Shown: positions 5,957-13,561, counted from the first letter of the stretch. The stretch is 14,462 bases of DNA from RYN-431 sp036388295 (GCA_036388295.1 DASVSC010000274.1:1-14462); one strand, 5' to 3'. Numbers and translations: made by a program. The notes: generated from the letters alone by a model not told the origin.

Positions 5957-8900
5957 TTACACCGAGCCGACCGTCAAAAAGCCCGTGCGTTCGTCCAGGC
6001 TGGTGAACGCGAACCGCCCGCGGCCGTCCATGGCGTAATGGATCTCGCGGCCGCCGTCGGCGATCTGCGTCTGGCTCCAGCGGCCGCCCCAGATTTTGCT
6101 GCCGCTGAGGTAGAGCGCGTCGTTGTTGCGGCCGTCGTAGAAGAAGACGCGCGGCGTGTTCTTCACGATCGCCAACTGGCTGTACAAACCCTGGCGGCGG
6201 CCGCTGGCGATGGTCGTGTTCCGCCAGGTGCCGTCGCCGCGCGCGGCGTACTTCAAATGGCCATTCGCCGCGTCGTAGTAAGTGGCGACGGGCTCGAACG
6301 TCTCGCCGGCGTCGTAGAACCGCATCGACACGTAGCCGCCGGCTTCCTTCGTCGTGCCGTCGATCGTCTCGAACTTGTAGCCGTCGCCCGCCTGGATGGC
6401 GTACTTGAACGTGCCCTTGGTCGTGTCCTCGTACGCGACGGCCGCCTTGCTGGCGGTCGGGCGGTTCGGGTCGAGTTGCAGGCTGGCGAAGCGGCCGACG
6501 TCGCCGCGGCTGTCGATCGTGGTGATCTTGAAGCCGCCGGTGTCGCTGGTGGCCAGACGCAGGTCGCCGTTGGTCTTGTTGTAGTAGGCGATCATCGCCC
6601 CGCCCTTGCGGCTCAATTGCAGCGACGGGTACGCGCCGGTGCTGCCCTTGACGTCGACGGTCTGCACGACCCACGCTTCGGTTTCGTCCGACACGTAGGC
6701 GTAACGCAAGTCGCCGTTGCCGGCGTCCTGATAGGCGACGTGCGGGCGATTCTCCGAGTCGATCACCAGCGACGGCGTCAGGCCGACGTCCTGCTGGCCG
6801 TCGATCGTCTGGATGCTGCCCCAGACGCCGTTGGTGTTGCGCAGGGCGTACTTGAGCGTGCGCGTGTCACGGTCGTAGAACGCCATGTGCAGGCGGCCTT
6901 TTTCGTCGTAGGCGATGTCGTTGTACGTGCCGCGCGTCTGCCCGCCGCGACCGACCTGGGCGAACTGCGGGCCGGCGAAGGTAATGCTCTGGCCGTTGAC
7001 GTTCAGGATGGCGGTCTGGCCCGCTTTCGTCGGCGTGCGCTGCCAGGTGACGTTGTTGACCGCACTGGCGGCCGACCCGTTGGAAGCGGTGATGACGGTG
7101 GCGAACACGGCGAAGGTGGACTTGGATTGCGACGCGTAATAACGCGTGGCCGGGTCCTTCAGATCGCTGGGCGTCGGGCTGGTGAACACGCCCTTGGTGC
7201 GAATGGACGCCGACTGTCGGCTGCCCAGGAGCGACTGAATCCGCACGTTCCCGCCGCTGCTGTTGCGCGTGTAGATCGTGCCCTGCGTCAGATCGCGGCC
7301 GGTGTTTTGGCCCTCGAGCGTGAATCCGGTTTCGAAGCTCGTCGGCTCGCTGGCGCTGGCGAAATCGATGATGACGATGGTGTTATTGCCGTCGTACCAC
7401 AGGCTGCGGCTGAGCGTGGGGTTGCCGTCGAGGAACTGGTAGCCGTTGTAGCTGGCGCTGATCATCGTGCCGCCGGCGACGCTCTGCAGGCCGCTGACGA
7501 GGATGTCGTTGTTGTTCTGCAGTTCCGCCGGGTTGACGCCGGTGACGCTGACGGTGTTGTGGGCCGCGGCGCTGGTGACCCATTCGCGGGCGGCCGATTC
7601 GTCGTAGATGTACGCGCCCGGGTCGGCGATCAGGGGCCGGCCGTACCCGGACAGTTCGAAGCCCATGTAGTTGTAATGCCCGTGCACGCCGCCTTTGGGG
7701 CCGGCGGTGAAGTTGATCTGCCGGGCGGTGTCGCCGTTGCCGCTGCGCATGACGTAATTGCCGCTGTCGGGGAAGGCGGCGCTGCTGCCGCGGTTGGCGA
7801 GGTCATTTTCGGTGTCGTGCTTGTACGGGCCGACGGCGGTGGTGCCGAAAATCCAGGCGTCGCGGGAATTGGCCTTGCCTTCGGGCCAGCGCGTGATGTC
7901 GAGGGCGAGGGCGGCCTTGGTGAACTGCCCGTTGCCCGACAGGCGGTAGGTGTCGCCGATCGACGGCCTCTTGCCGTTGGGCGAAAGCTGCTGCCACAGC
8001 GCGTCGACGGCGTTGACGGCGGTCGTCAGATAACGCGTCGGCCATTCGACGCCGTGGATCTTGTCGATCTCTCGAGCTTCGAGCACGTTGTCCAGCACGT
8101 TCAGCGCATAGCCCGGCGACTGCTCACGGTGCGAGCCGTCGGCGTAAAGCTGGGCGTCCATCGCGTTGAACAGCAGCTCTCGCCCGTTCTTTCGCCAGCG
8201 CGGCGCGGTGTCGGCCTCGGGCAGGGCGAAGCCGAGCATGGTCGCGGTCTTGCCGATGATCGTGGAGCGGTTGCTGGTGAAGTCGGTGGTGTTGGTCGCC
8301 ACCGTGTTCAGCACGTCGCCCTGCTGCACGAGCTTGTAAAGCATCAGCGAGTTGGCCGCCCCGGTCCAGCCGCTGCTGCCCAGGACGCTGAAGTAAGACA
8401 TGATCCAGTCGTCGACGCGAATGGCGGTGTCGAAGCCGTAGCTGGTGTAGCGGCCGGTGTTATCTGGAAGCGTGAACGATTCGTTCTGCTGCGACCAGCT
8501 GGCCAGCTCGTACTGCAGCTCGTTCATGTACTTGGCGTTGCCGGTGTAGCGGTAGCTCTGCGCCAGATCGACCCACCATTCCTGGCGGTTCAGGGCGTAA
8601 ATGAACTCCGGATTACTGTTGCGCGAAGCGTCCTTCCAATTGATCCGGCTGGGCAACTGAACGGTGTAGCGCGTCGACGAACTCTGTTCGGGAAACAGCC
8701 GGTCGTCGGTGACGGCGTCGGCGTGTTCGATCTGCGTGCCGATGTTCAGGTTGTTCTTCGTGTACGTCGCGATCGAGCCGGCTTCGGATTCGTCGAAGAA
8801 ATAGTGCGTGCCCGGCCGGTCGCGCATGTACGCCAGCAATCGGTCGTCGAATGCGCCGATCCGCCCGGCCTTTAAGTGCCGCGACAGCACGCCGTAGGTC

Positions 8901-9058
8901 GAAGTGGGCATATTCCCCAGCCGTCCGAGCAGGGCCTTCCGCTCGCCCACGTCGAACGCGCGCCCGAGCGAATCCGGCCGCACGTCAGCGGGCGTGCGGG
9001 CGTACAGCAGGCGACTTTCCAGCGTTTCGACCAGTGACGAACGAGTATGGCTCGGCAT
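5957..9058 (-). CDS. Secreted heparinase II/III-family polysaccharide lyase fused to a C-terminal beta-propeller
   Basis: A 1033-residue protein from the ATG at 9058; a GAGGAG SD lies 7 bases upstream (9066-9071), so the ATG 81 bases further out is rejected. Residues 9-20 (VETLESRLLYA) match the planctomycete LEPR-XLL-like N-terminal export motif. Residues about 30-400 are helical and fit the alpha/alpha-toroid of heparinase/alginate lyases, with DGSHREQSPGY (308-317) as the typical active-site segment. Residues about 430-690 fit the beta-sandwich, with GGVHGHYNYMGFELSG (456-471), GRPLIADPG (473-481) and AHNTVSV (499-505). Many relatives have HGHxD where this has HGHYN (N463). Residues about 700-1033 hold seven repeats of 40-50 residues with a recurring (A/Y)Y-D-x(3-6)-G-x-L-(K/R)-Y-A strand pair, likely a seven-bladed propeller for glycan or surface binding. 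Expected role: beta-elimination of a uronate-containing polysaccharide; the substrate is unknown. Confidence 0.85.
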   Translation of the reverse strand: MPSHTRSSLVETLESRLLYARTPADVRPDSLGRAFDVGERKALLGRLGNMPTSTYGVLSRHLKAGRIGAFDDRLLAYMRDRPGTHYFFDESEAGSIATYTKNNLNIGTQIEHADAVTDDRLFPEQSSSTRYTVQLPSRINWKDASRNSNPEFIYALNRQEWWVDLAQSYRYTGNAKYMNELQYELASWSQQNESFTLPDNTGRYTSYGFDTAIRVDDWIMSYFSVLGSSGWTGAANSLMLYKLVQQGDVLNTVATNTTDFTSNRSTIIGKTATMLGFALPEADTAPRWRKNGRELLFNAMDAQLYADGSHREQSPGYALNVLDNVLEAREIDKIHGVEWPTRYLTTAVNAVDALWQQLSPNGKRPSIGDTYRLSGNGQFTKAALALDITRWPEGKANSRDAWIFGTTAVGPYKHDTENDLANRGSSAAFPDSGNYVMRSGNGDTARQINFTAGPKGGVHGHYNYMGFELSGYGRPLIADPGAYIYDESAAREWVTSAAAHNTVSVTGVNPAELQNNNDILVSGLQSVAGGTMISASYNGYQFLDGNPTLSRSLWYDGNNTIVIIDFASASEPTSFETGFTLEGQNTGRDLTQGTIYTRNSSGGNVRIQSLLGSRQSASIRTKGVFTSPTPSDLKDPATRYYASQSKSTFAVFATVITASNGSAASAVNNVTWQRTPTKAGQTAILNVNGQSITFAGPQFAQVGRGGQTRGTYNDIAYDEKGRLHMAFYDRDTRTLKYALRNTNGVWGSIQTIDGQQDVGLTPSLVIDSENRPHVAYQDAGNGDLRYAYVSDETEAWVVQTVDVKGSTGAYPSLQLSRKGGAMIAYYNKTNGDLRLATSDTGGFKITTIDSRGDVGRFASLQLDPNRPTASKAAVAYEDTTKGTFKYAIQAGDGYKFETIDGTTKEAGGYVSMRFYDAGETFEPVATYYDAANGHLKYAARGDGTWRNTTIASGRRQGLYSQLAIVKNTPRVFFYDGRNNDALYLSGSKIWGGRWSQTQIADGGREIHYAMDGRGRFAFTSLDERTGFLTVGSV

Positions 9059-9095
9059 GCAACGGCTCCTCGGGAAGCAATCAGGGAAAACGGGC

Positions 9096-9217
9096 GACAA
9101 TCTTGTTCTATCGGTCAGCCGGGCGAGGAAGGTGCACAAACCGCCCCGCCGGCCCGGCGCAGCGGGTCTGACTCCACAAAGTCGACACGGAACGGGGTTT
9201 ACTTACAGACAATCTTG
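9096..9217. repeat. Direct repeat GACAATCTTG in the lyase/GT9 divergent intergenic region
   Basis: GACAATCTTG occurs at 9096-9105 and again at 9208-9217, both between the divergent lyase and GT9 starts. It could be a pair of regulator sites, but two 10-mers alone are weak evidence. The rest of 9059-9274 shows no gene or clear -35/-10 pair apart from a TATACT at 9260-9265. Confidence 0.3.
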
Positions 9218-9274
9218 CGGCTCAGGGTCCGCCCGATGGGGCCACGTGCGGGGGGCTGTTATACTCAACGCCGC

Positions 9275-10333
9275 ATGTCCGATCCGCAGCGCATTCTTGT
9301 TGTACAGCCGTCCTGGGTGGGCGACGCCGCGATGGCCACGCCCGCCCTGCGGGCCATTCGCCACCGCTTTCCGAACGCCCAGATCAGTTACCTGATCAAG
9401 CGGTACGTCAAACCGATGTACACCGGCATGCCCTGGGCCGACCGGCTGATCACCTACCGCACTGGCCGGACCCGCAAAAAGGCCGGCCGGTCGAAGTTTT
9501 TCGGCCTGGCGGCGAAACTGCGGCTCCGGCGGTTCGACATGGCGATCCTGCTGCCCGGCTCGTTCAAGGCCGCCCTGATCTGCCGGATGGCCCGCATCCC
9601 CCGCGTCGTCGGCTACGACCGCGACGGCCGCGGCTTCCTGCTGACCGACAAGCTGCTCCCCGCCAAGGAAAACGGCCGGTACATCCCGTCGCCGATCATC
9701 AAGTATTACCTCGGCCTGGCGTCGTACCTCGGCTCGCCGGAACGTGATTTGACGATGAGTTTGTTCGTCACCGACGCCGAGCGCCGCGAGGCCGACGCCG
9801 TGCTGGCCCGGGCGAACGTCCCGGAGAAACGGCCCTGGATCCTGCTCAATCCCGGCGCTAACTACGGCGCCAGCAAATGCTGGCCCGCCGAGTATTACGC
9901 CGACCTGGCCAATCGCCTGGTCGAAGCGTACGGCGCGACGATCCTGATCAGCAGCGCCCCCAAAGAACGGAAAATCGTCGACGAAATCTACCAGCACCTG
10001 ACCGTGCCGGCCGTCGACTTGGCCAAGGCGGGCATGTCGCTGGGCGCGCTGAAGGAAATCGTCCGCCGCTGCGACTTAATGGTGACAAACGACACCGGCC
10101 CCCGCCACATCGCGGCCGCTTTCGACGTGCCGGTGGTCAGCATCTTCGGGCCGACGCACCCGGAGTGGACGGACATTTATTACGCTAAGGAACGCATCTG
10201 CCAGATCAAGGTCCATTGCGGCCCCTGCCAGCTCAAAACCTGCCCGCTGGACCACCGCTGCATGACGCGCCTGACGCCGTCACTGGTGATGACGGCCGTT
10301 GACGAACTGCTGCGGCCTGTCGCGACGATTTAA
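9275..10333 (+). CDS. Glycosyltransferase family 9 (ADP-heptose:LPS heptosyltransferase-like)
   Basis: A 352-residue GT-B enzyme of the heptosyltransferase family, expected to add a heptose-like sugar to a lipid-linked glycan at the inner face of the cytoplasmic membrane. N-terminal domain: RILVVQPSWVGDAAMATPAL (6-25) with the acceptor-side Asp17. C-terminal domain: LLNPGANYGASKCWP (190-204) with K201 at the sugar-nucleotide phosphate site, TNDTGPRH (271-278) and FGPTHPEWTD (291-300). The tail CGPC...C....C (C315, C318, C323, C329) is the usual Cys-rich ending of WaaF-like members. The start chosen is MSDPQRIL at 9275; the open frame extends 76 codons upstream but without family sequence. There is no SD; TATACT (9260-9265) ends 9 bases before the ATG, as in leaderless genes. 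Its stop overlaps the stop of the convergent lipoprotein gene. Which heptosyltransferase step it performs cannot be told. Confidence 0.92.
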   Translation: MSDPQRILVVQPSWVGDAAMATPALRAIRHRFPNAQISYLIKRYVKPMYTGMPWADRLITYRTGRTRKKAGRSKFFGLAAKLRLRRFDMAILLPGSFKAALICRMARIPRVVGYDRDGRGFLLTDKLLPAKENGRYIPSPIIKYYLGLASYLGSPERDLTMSLFVTDAERREADAVLARANVPEKRPWILLNPGANYGASKCWPAEYYADLANRLVEAYGATILISSAPKERKIVDEIYQHLTVPAVDLAKAGMSLGALKEIVRRCDLMVTNDTGPRHIAAAFDVPVVSIFGPTHPEWTDIYYAKERICQIKVHCGPCQLKTCPLDHRCMTRLTPSLVMTAVDELLRPVATI

Positions 10334-10950
10334 GCGCCGAGCTTTTCCTTGCTGACCAGAAAGTTCTGGACCGACCCGTCGGCGTCGAACGCCACGTACA
10401 GCGCACGCGATTCGCCGCCGAACCGCAGGCCGAGACCCGACATGTTGATGGTGGAGTAGACCCACACTTCCTTCGTGTTCGGGCGGACCACTTTCAGCAC
10501 TTCCTTAATCTTGCTCGGCACGAGCACGCGGCCGTTCGGTTCGCCCAGAAGCGAGCGGACGTCGTCGCGCTTGCTGGAATTGACCACCACGTATTTCGTC
10601 TGCGTCTCGTCGAAGTGGGTGGTGTTTTCCCCGTTGTTGCTCGTAAGGATGTAGCCGCTCACGACGTTGTTGCGGCTCTCGACCAGCAGCACGGCGATGC
10701 TGCTCTTCATGCCATTGACGATCGCGGGTTGTTCGTATTCGACAAAAGTGTCGAGGCTCATCGTGCCGGTCGGGTCACCTTCGGTCTGGCTCGCCCGCGG
10801 CTTACCGAAGGCGACCGGCAAGTAGTCGCTGCTCGTACTGCCCGGCGTCAGCACCTTCACTTTCGCCGTCGTCAGGTTCGTTGCGCAGCCCGCCGTCAGC
10901 AGGACCAGCGACAAGGCCAATAATCCGCGCTTACCCAGAGCCTTCGTCAT
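10330..10950 (-). CDS. Putative lipoprotein with two BamE/SmpA-like halves
   Basis: A 206-residue protein starting at ATG 10950. MTKALGKRG, a hydrophobic stretch and LLTAGC (Cys22) make a lipoprotein signal, so it is likely lipid-anchored outside the cytoplasmic membrane. The second half has LLGEPNGRV (134-142), EVWVYS (161-166) and ALYVAFDADGSVQNF (183-197), resembling the LG-x-P ... W-x-Y ... F-d-x-dG-x-V pattern of BamE/SmpA-fold proteins. The first half has a weaker copy: AFGKPRAS (47-54), TFVEYEQ (68-74) and VLLVESRNNVVSGYILTSN (87-105). This suggests an internal duplication. Role unknown; a link to outer-membrane assembly would be speculation. It starts 31 bases after purE on the same strand, so the two form a probable operon. 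The SD is poor. A further upstream ATG (11046) lies inside purE and lacks the signal peptide. Confidence 0.75.
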   Translation of the reverse strand: MTKALGKRGLLALSLVLLTAGCATNLTTAKVKVLTPGSTSSDYLPVAFGKPRASQTEGDPTGTMSLDTFVEYEQPAIVNGMKSSIAVLLVESRNNVVSGYILTSNNGENTTHFDETQTKYVVVNSSKRDDVRSLLGEPNGRVLVPSKIKEVLKVVRPNTKEVWVYSTINMSGLGLRFGGESRALYVAFDADGSVQNFLVSKEKLGA

Positions 10951-10981
10951 GCCCTCAACATCGGCCGGCAGACAACGCGGC

Positions 10982-11482
10982 TTAACCGCCCGCGGCCGGC
11001 AGCGCCATGTCGAGCACCGCGCGTGTCTGGTTTTCCCGAAAGGCAATCACCCGCTGGGCGACGGCCTGATCGGCCGTGCCAAGTATGGCGGCGGCCAGCA
11101 GCGCAGCGTTCTTCGCGCCTGCCTCGCCGATTGCCAGAGTGCCGACGGGGATACCGGCCGGCATCTGGACGATCGACAGCAGCGAATCCATGCCACTGAG
11201 CGCCTTCGACTGCACCGGCACGCCCAGCACCGGCAGATGCGTTTTGCTCGCGCACATGCCCGGCAAGTGCGCCGCCCCGCCCGCGCCGGCGATGACGACC
11301 TTAATGCCCCGGCCGGCGGCGCTGCTGGCGTATTCGAACAGCAAGTCCGGCGTGCGGTGGGCGGAGACGATCTTCGTCTCGAACGGTACGCCGAGGCTGT
11401 CGAGCATCTCGGCGGCGTGCCGCATGGTTTCCCAATCGCTGCGGCTTCCCATGATGATCCCGACGACGGGCGAATTGGCCAT
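10982..11482 (-). CDS. purE: 5-(carboxyamino)imidazole ribonucleotide mutase PurE
   Basis: A 166-residue cytosolic enzyme of purine biosynthesis that converts N5-CAIR to CAIR (or carboxylates AIR directly in class II enzymes). Motifs: IIMGSRSDWETM (9-20), SAHRTP (40-45) with the catalytic His42, GAGGAAHLPGM (66-76) and GIPVGTLAIG (110-119). Length fits stand-alone PurE. MGSRSDW is the phosphate-binding start typical of the family. The usual partner purK (needed to make N5-CAIR for class I PurE) is not in the window, so class I versus II stays open. The ATG at 11482 is only 24 bases from the divergent radical SAM gene and has no SD. It is followed by the lipoprotein gene in the same direction. 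Confidence 0.96.
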   Translation of the reverse strand: MANSPVVGIIMGSRSDWETMRHAAEMLDSLGVPFETKIVSAHRTPDLLFEYASSAAGRGIKVVIAGAGGAAHLPGMCASKTHLPVLGVPVQSKALSGMDSLLSIVQMPAGIPVGTLAIGEAGAKNAALLAAAILGTADQAVAQRVIAFRENQTRAVLDMALPAAGG

Positions 11483-11506
11483 GCGGGCATGATACGATGA
11501 ACATCC
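11483..11506. promoter_or_regulatory. 24-base divergent start region of purE and the radical SAM gene
   Basis: The two divergent ATGs are 24 bases apart and neither has an SD. On the minus strand TATCAT lies about 6 bases before the purE ATG; on the plus strand no clear -10 is visible. Full promoters with -35 elements must extend into the opposite coding region, so transcripts are short-leader or leaderless, or start inside the neighbour. Confidence 0.35.
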
Positions 11507-12976
11507 ATGGCCGACATCGTCCTCGCCACCCTCAATGCCAAATACGTGCACGCCGCGTTCGGCTTGCGCTACCTGATGGCGAACCTGGGCGAGTTGCGTC
11601 AGCGTGCCGTGATCCGCGAGTTCGACATTAACCAGCGCCCCATCGACATCGTCGAAGCGGTGCTGGCGGAGAATGCGACGATCGTCGGCTTCGGCGTCTA
11701 CATCTGGAACGTCGAACTGACGACGAAGGTCATCGCCGACCTGAAACGGCTACGGCCGAAGATGACGATCGTCGTCGGTGGGCCGGAGGTGTCGTTCGAA
11801 ACCGACGGGCAGGACATCTGCGGCTTGGCCGACTACGTCATCCGCGGCGAAGCCGACCTAGCATTCGCCGATCTCTGCCGCACGCTGCTGAATGGTCGCA
11901 GGCCGCTGCTGCGCGTGATCGACGCAACACTGCCGGAGTTCGGGCAGATGACGCTGCCGTACGACTTGTACAACGACCACGACCTGCAGCACCGCGTGAT
12001 GTACGTCGAGGCCAGCCGCGGCTGTCCGTTCAAATGTGAGTTCTGTTTGTCGTCCCTCGACGTGCCGGTGCGCAACGCCCCGCTCGACGGCTTCCTCGAT
12101 CACATGCAGCGGCTGCTGGATCGCGGGGCGAGGCAGTTCAAGTTCGTCGATCGCACGTTCAACCTGAACCTGACAATCAGCCGGCGGATTCTGGAGTTCT
12201 TCCTGGAGCGCTACACGCCGGGACTCTTTGTGCACTTTGAGATGATCCCGGACCGCTTACCGGAGGCGCTGCGGGCGGTGATCGCGAAGTTCCCGCCGGG
12301 GGCGCTGCAATTCGAAGTGGGCGTGCAGTCGCTGAATCCGGACGTCGAATCGCGCATCTCGCGCCGACAGGATCACGCGCGCCTGGCCGACAACCTGACG
12401 TGGCTGCGCGAGCAGACCGGCGTGCACGTCCACGCCGACCTGATCGTCGGTCTACCCGGCGAAGACCTCGTCAGCTTCGGCCGCGGCTTCGACACGCTAT
12501 ACGCCTGGCGGCCACAGGAGATTCAGGTCGGCATTCTCAAGCGCCTGCGCGGCACGCCGATCGTCCGGCACGACGCGGAGTGGGGCATGGTCTACAGCCC
12601 GCACGCGCCGTACGAGATTCTGCAGACGAACCACGTTTCGTTCGACGATCTGCAGCGGATGCGCCGCTTCTCCCGGTATTGGGATTTGGTCGCCAACAGC
12701 GGGAAGTTCGTCAAAACGACCGCCCTGCTGCTGGACGCACCGTCGCCCTTCGAGCGGTTCCTGGCGTTCAGCGATTGGCTGTACGTGCAGACAGGGCAGC
12801 GCACGCATGGCATCGCCCTGCATGATCTGACGGAACGCCTGCGGACTTATGCGACGGAGCAGTGCAAGCTCCATCCCGACGCGGTCGATGCTGCGATCAA
12901 AGAAGACCAGCGTCCGCGTCGGAAGGATTTACCGAAGCGACAGGCGCAGCACGTCGAAATCTCAACTTTGTTATAA
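11507..12976 (+). CDS. B12-binding-domain radical SAM protein (DUF4080 type)
   Basis: A 489-residue protein. Residues 1-130 form an N-terminal cobalamin-binding-like Rossmann domain (MADIVLATLNAKYVHAAFGL, then VVGGPEVSFE at 89-98 and DYVIRGEAD at 109-117). Residues about 160-350 are the radical SAM barrel with the [4Fe-4S] motif CPFKCEFC (C173, C177, C180), EVGVQSLN (270-277) and DLIVGLPGED (311-320). Residues about 365-480 match the DUF4080 C-terminal extension common in this group. No DxHxxG motif is visible; many members of this class lack it. The reaction and substrate are unknown: related enzymes methylate or rearrange unreactive carbons. The start is fixed by the first beta strand beginning right after the ATG. 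No SD is present and the gene shares a 24-base divergent gap with purE. Confidence 0.88.
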   Translation: MADIVLATLNAKYVHAAFGLRYLMANLGELRQRAVIREFDINQRPIDIVEAVLAENATIVGFGVYIWNVELTTKVIADLKRLRPKMTIVVGGPEVSFETDGQDICGLADYVIRGEADLAFADLCRTLLNGRRPLLRVIDATLPEFGQMTLPYDLYNDHDLQHRVMYVEASRGCPFKCEFCLSSLDVPVRNAPLDGFLDHMQRLLDRGARQFKFVDRTFNLNLTISRRILEFFLERYTPGLFVHFEMIPDRLPEALRAVIAKFPPGALQFEVGVQSLNPDVESRISRRQDHARLADNLTWLREQTGVHVHADLIVGLPGEDLVSFGRGFDTLYAWRPQEIQVGILKRLRGTPIVRHDAEWGMVYSPHAPYEILQTNHVSFDDLQRMRRFSRYWDLVANSGKFVKTTALLLDAPSPFERFLAFSDWLYVQTGQRTHGIALHDLTERLRTYATEQCKLHPDAVDAAIKEDQRPRRKDLPKRQAQHVEISTLL

Positions 12977-12985
12977 GGCGCTTAA

Positions 12986-13009
12986 AGAGAGCGTCGCGGC
13001 TCCGCCGCG
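12986..13009 (+). repeat. REP-like element 1 (left of RAYT)
   Basis: Head AGAGAGCGT followed by hairpin CGCGGC (12995-13000), loop TCC, GCCGCG (13004-13009). It ends 6 bases before the RAYT start codon, so it occupies the place of its ribosome binding site. Confidence 0.8.
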
Positions 13010-13015
13010 CACACG

Positions 13016-13483
13016 ATGAATTACCCGCAGGCTTACCACATCACCTGGGGCACCTACGGAACCCGTCTCCCGGGTTCGGCAAAACCGCACGTCACGTTAG
13101 ACCGGAACGTCTATCAGACCGCGCTGCCCACAGCAGATCCCAAGCGCGAACAATCCGCGCGTGACAAGATGCGGCAGCCGCCGGTCTACTTGAGTAGAGG
13201 GCACCGCGTTTGCGTGGACCGAGCAATCATCGACCTCGCCACCCGCTACGATTGGACGCTTCATGCTCTTGCCCCGCAAAGCGATCATGTTCACGTCGTC
13301 ATCACCGCGCCACGTGTTGGACAAGACTTGCGCGATGCCTTGAAAGCCATCACCTCTCGTTGGTTGAACCAGCAGTTCGCTCACCAGAAGTGGTGGGCGG
13401 AACATGGGAGTTGCAAATACCTGTACGAAGACAGCTATTTTAATAACGCGACGCAATACGTTCGCAGGCAGCGCGAGATTTAG
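13016..13483 (+). CDS. REP-associated tyrosine transposase (RAYT, Y1/HUH family)
   Basis: A 155-residue single-strand DNA transposase of the IS200/IS605-like Y1 superfamily. It starts MNYPQAYHITWGTYGTRLPG, the first beta strand of the fold. The metal-binding HUH motif is HVH (91-93) in SDHVHVVITA. Tyr147 in NNATQYVRRQREI at the C-terminus is the expected nucleophile. In the family the tyrosine cuts one DNA strand next to REP hairpins; RAYTs are usually single-copy and vertically kept rather than active insertion sequences. Nothing looks broken and the length is in the RAYT range. Codon use is visibly less GC-biased than the flanking genes. There is no SD, and a REP hairpin ends just before the ATG. 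The gene is bracketed by inverted copies of the repeat, which is the main support for calling it RAYT rather than a free IS200 element. Some relatives carry a longer tail after the tyrosine helix. Confidence 0.85.
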   Translation: MNYPQAYHITWGTYGTRLPGSAKPHVTLDRNVYQTALPTADPKREQSARDKMRQPPVYLSRGHRVCVDRAIIDLATRYDWTLHALAPQSDHVHVVITAPRVGQDLRDALKAITSRWLNQQFAHQKWWAEHGSCKYLYEDSYFNNATQYVRRQREI

Positions 13484-13490
13484 AGGTGTA

Positions 13491-13514
13491 CGCGGCGGAG
13501 CCGCGACGCTCTCT
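13491..13514 (-). repeat. REP-like element 2 (right of RAYT)
   Basis: Exact reverse complement of element 1, starting 7 bases after the RAYT stop codon. Hairpin CGCGGC-GGA-GCCGCG at 13491-13505, then the head ACGCTCTCT. Confidence 0.8.
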
Positions 13515-13542
13515 CTTAGTGTTCCCACTCTTAGTGTTCCCA
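13513..13542 (+). repeat. Tandem 15-bp direct repeat next to REP element 2
   Basis: CTCTTAGTGTTCCCA occurs perfectly twice, at 13513-13527 and 13528-13542. The first copy overlaps the last two bases of REP element 2. It may mark slippage or the edge of a REP insertion. Confidence 0.7.
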
Positions 13543-13561
13543 TTCAGATCGACGTTTACAC

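Larger units (their letters stand above)
12986..13514 (+). mobile_element. RAYT transposase unit flanked by inverted REP-like repeats
   Basis: The unit is bounded by a perfect 24-bp inverted repeat (12986-13009 and 13491-13514), extendable inward to 29 bp with one mismatch (to 13014 and from 13486). It encloses one Y1/HUH transposase gene. Each arm folds as CGCGGC-TCC-GCCGCG. This is the layout of a REPtron: a RAYT gene between opposite copies of the REP it is thought to mobilise. A near-identical copy lies at 14417-14440. Confidence 0.8.

Noticed and set aside
6038..8875. 945-codon open frame on the plus strand
   Set aside because: It is antisense to the lyase gene, Val/Ala/Arg-rich without motifs, and is the usual shadow in GC-rich DNA.
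9059..9139. Upstream ATG extension of the lyase (27 residues)
   Set aside because: The inner ATG at 9058 has an SD and is directly followed by the LEPR-XLL-like motif.
10315..10330. Cys-rich tail of the GT9 protein as a novel metal site
   Set aside because: Actual codons are 10217-10261; a CxxC...C...C tail is common in WaaF-like GT9 proteins, so it is not unusual.
12977..13560. CRISPR array around the GC-rich repeats
   Set aside because: Only two inverted copies flank a coding gene, with no regularly spaced direct repeats or spacers.
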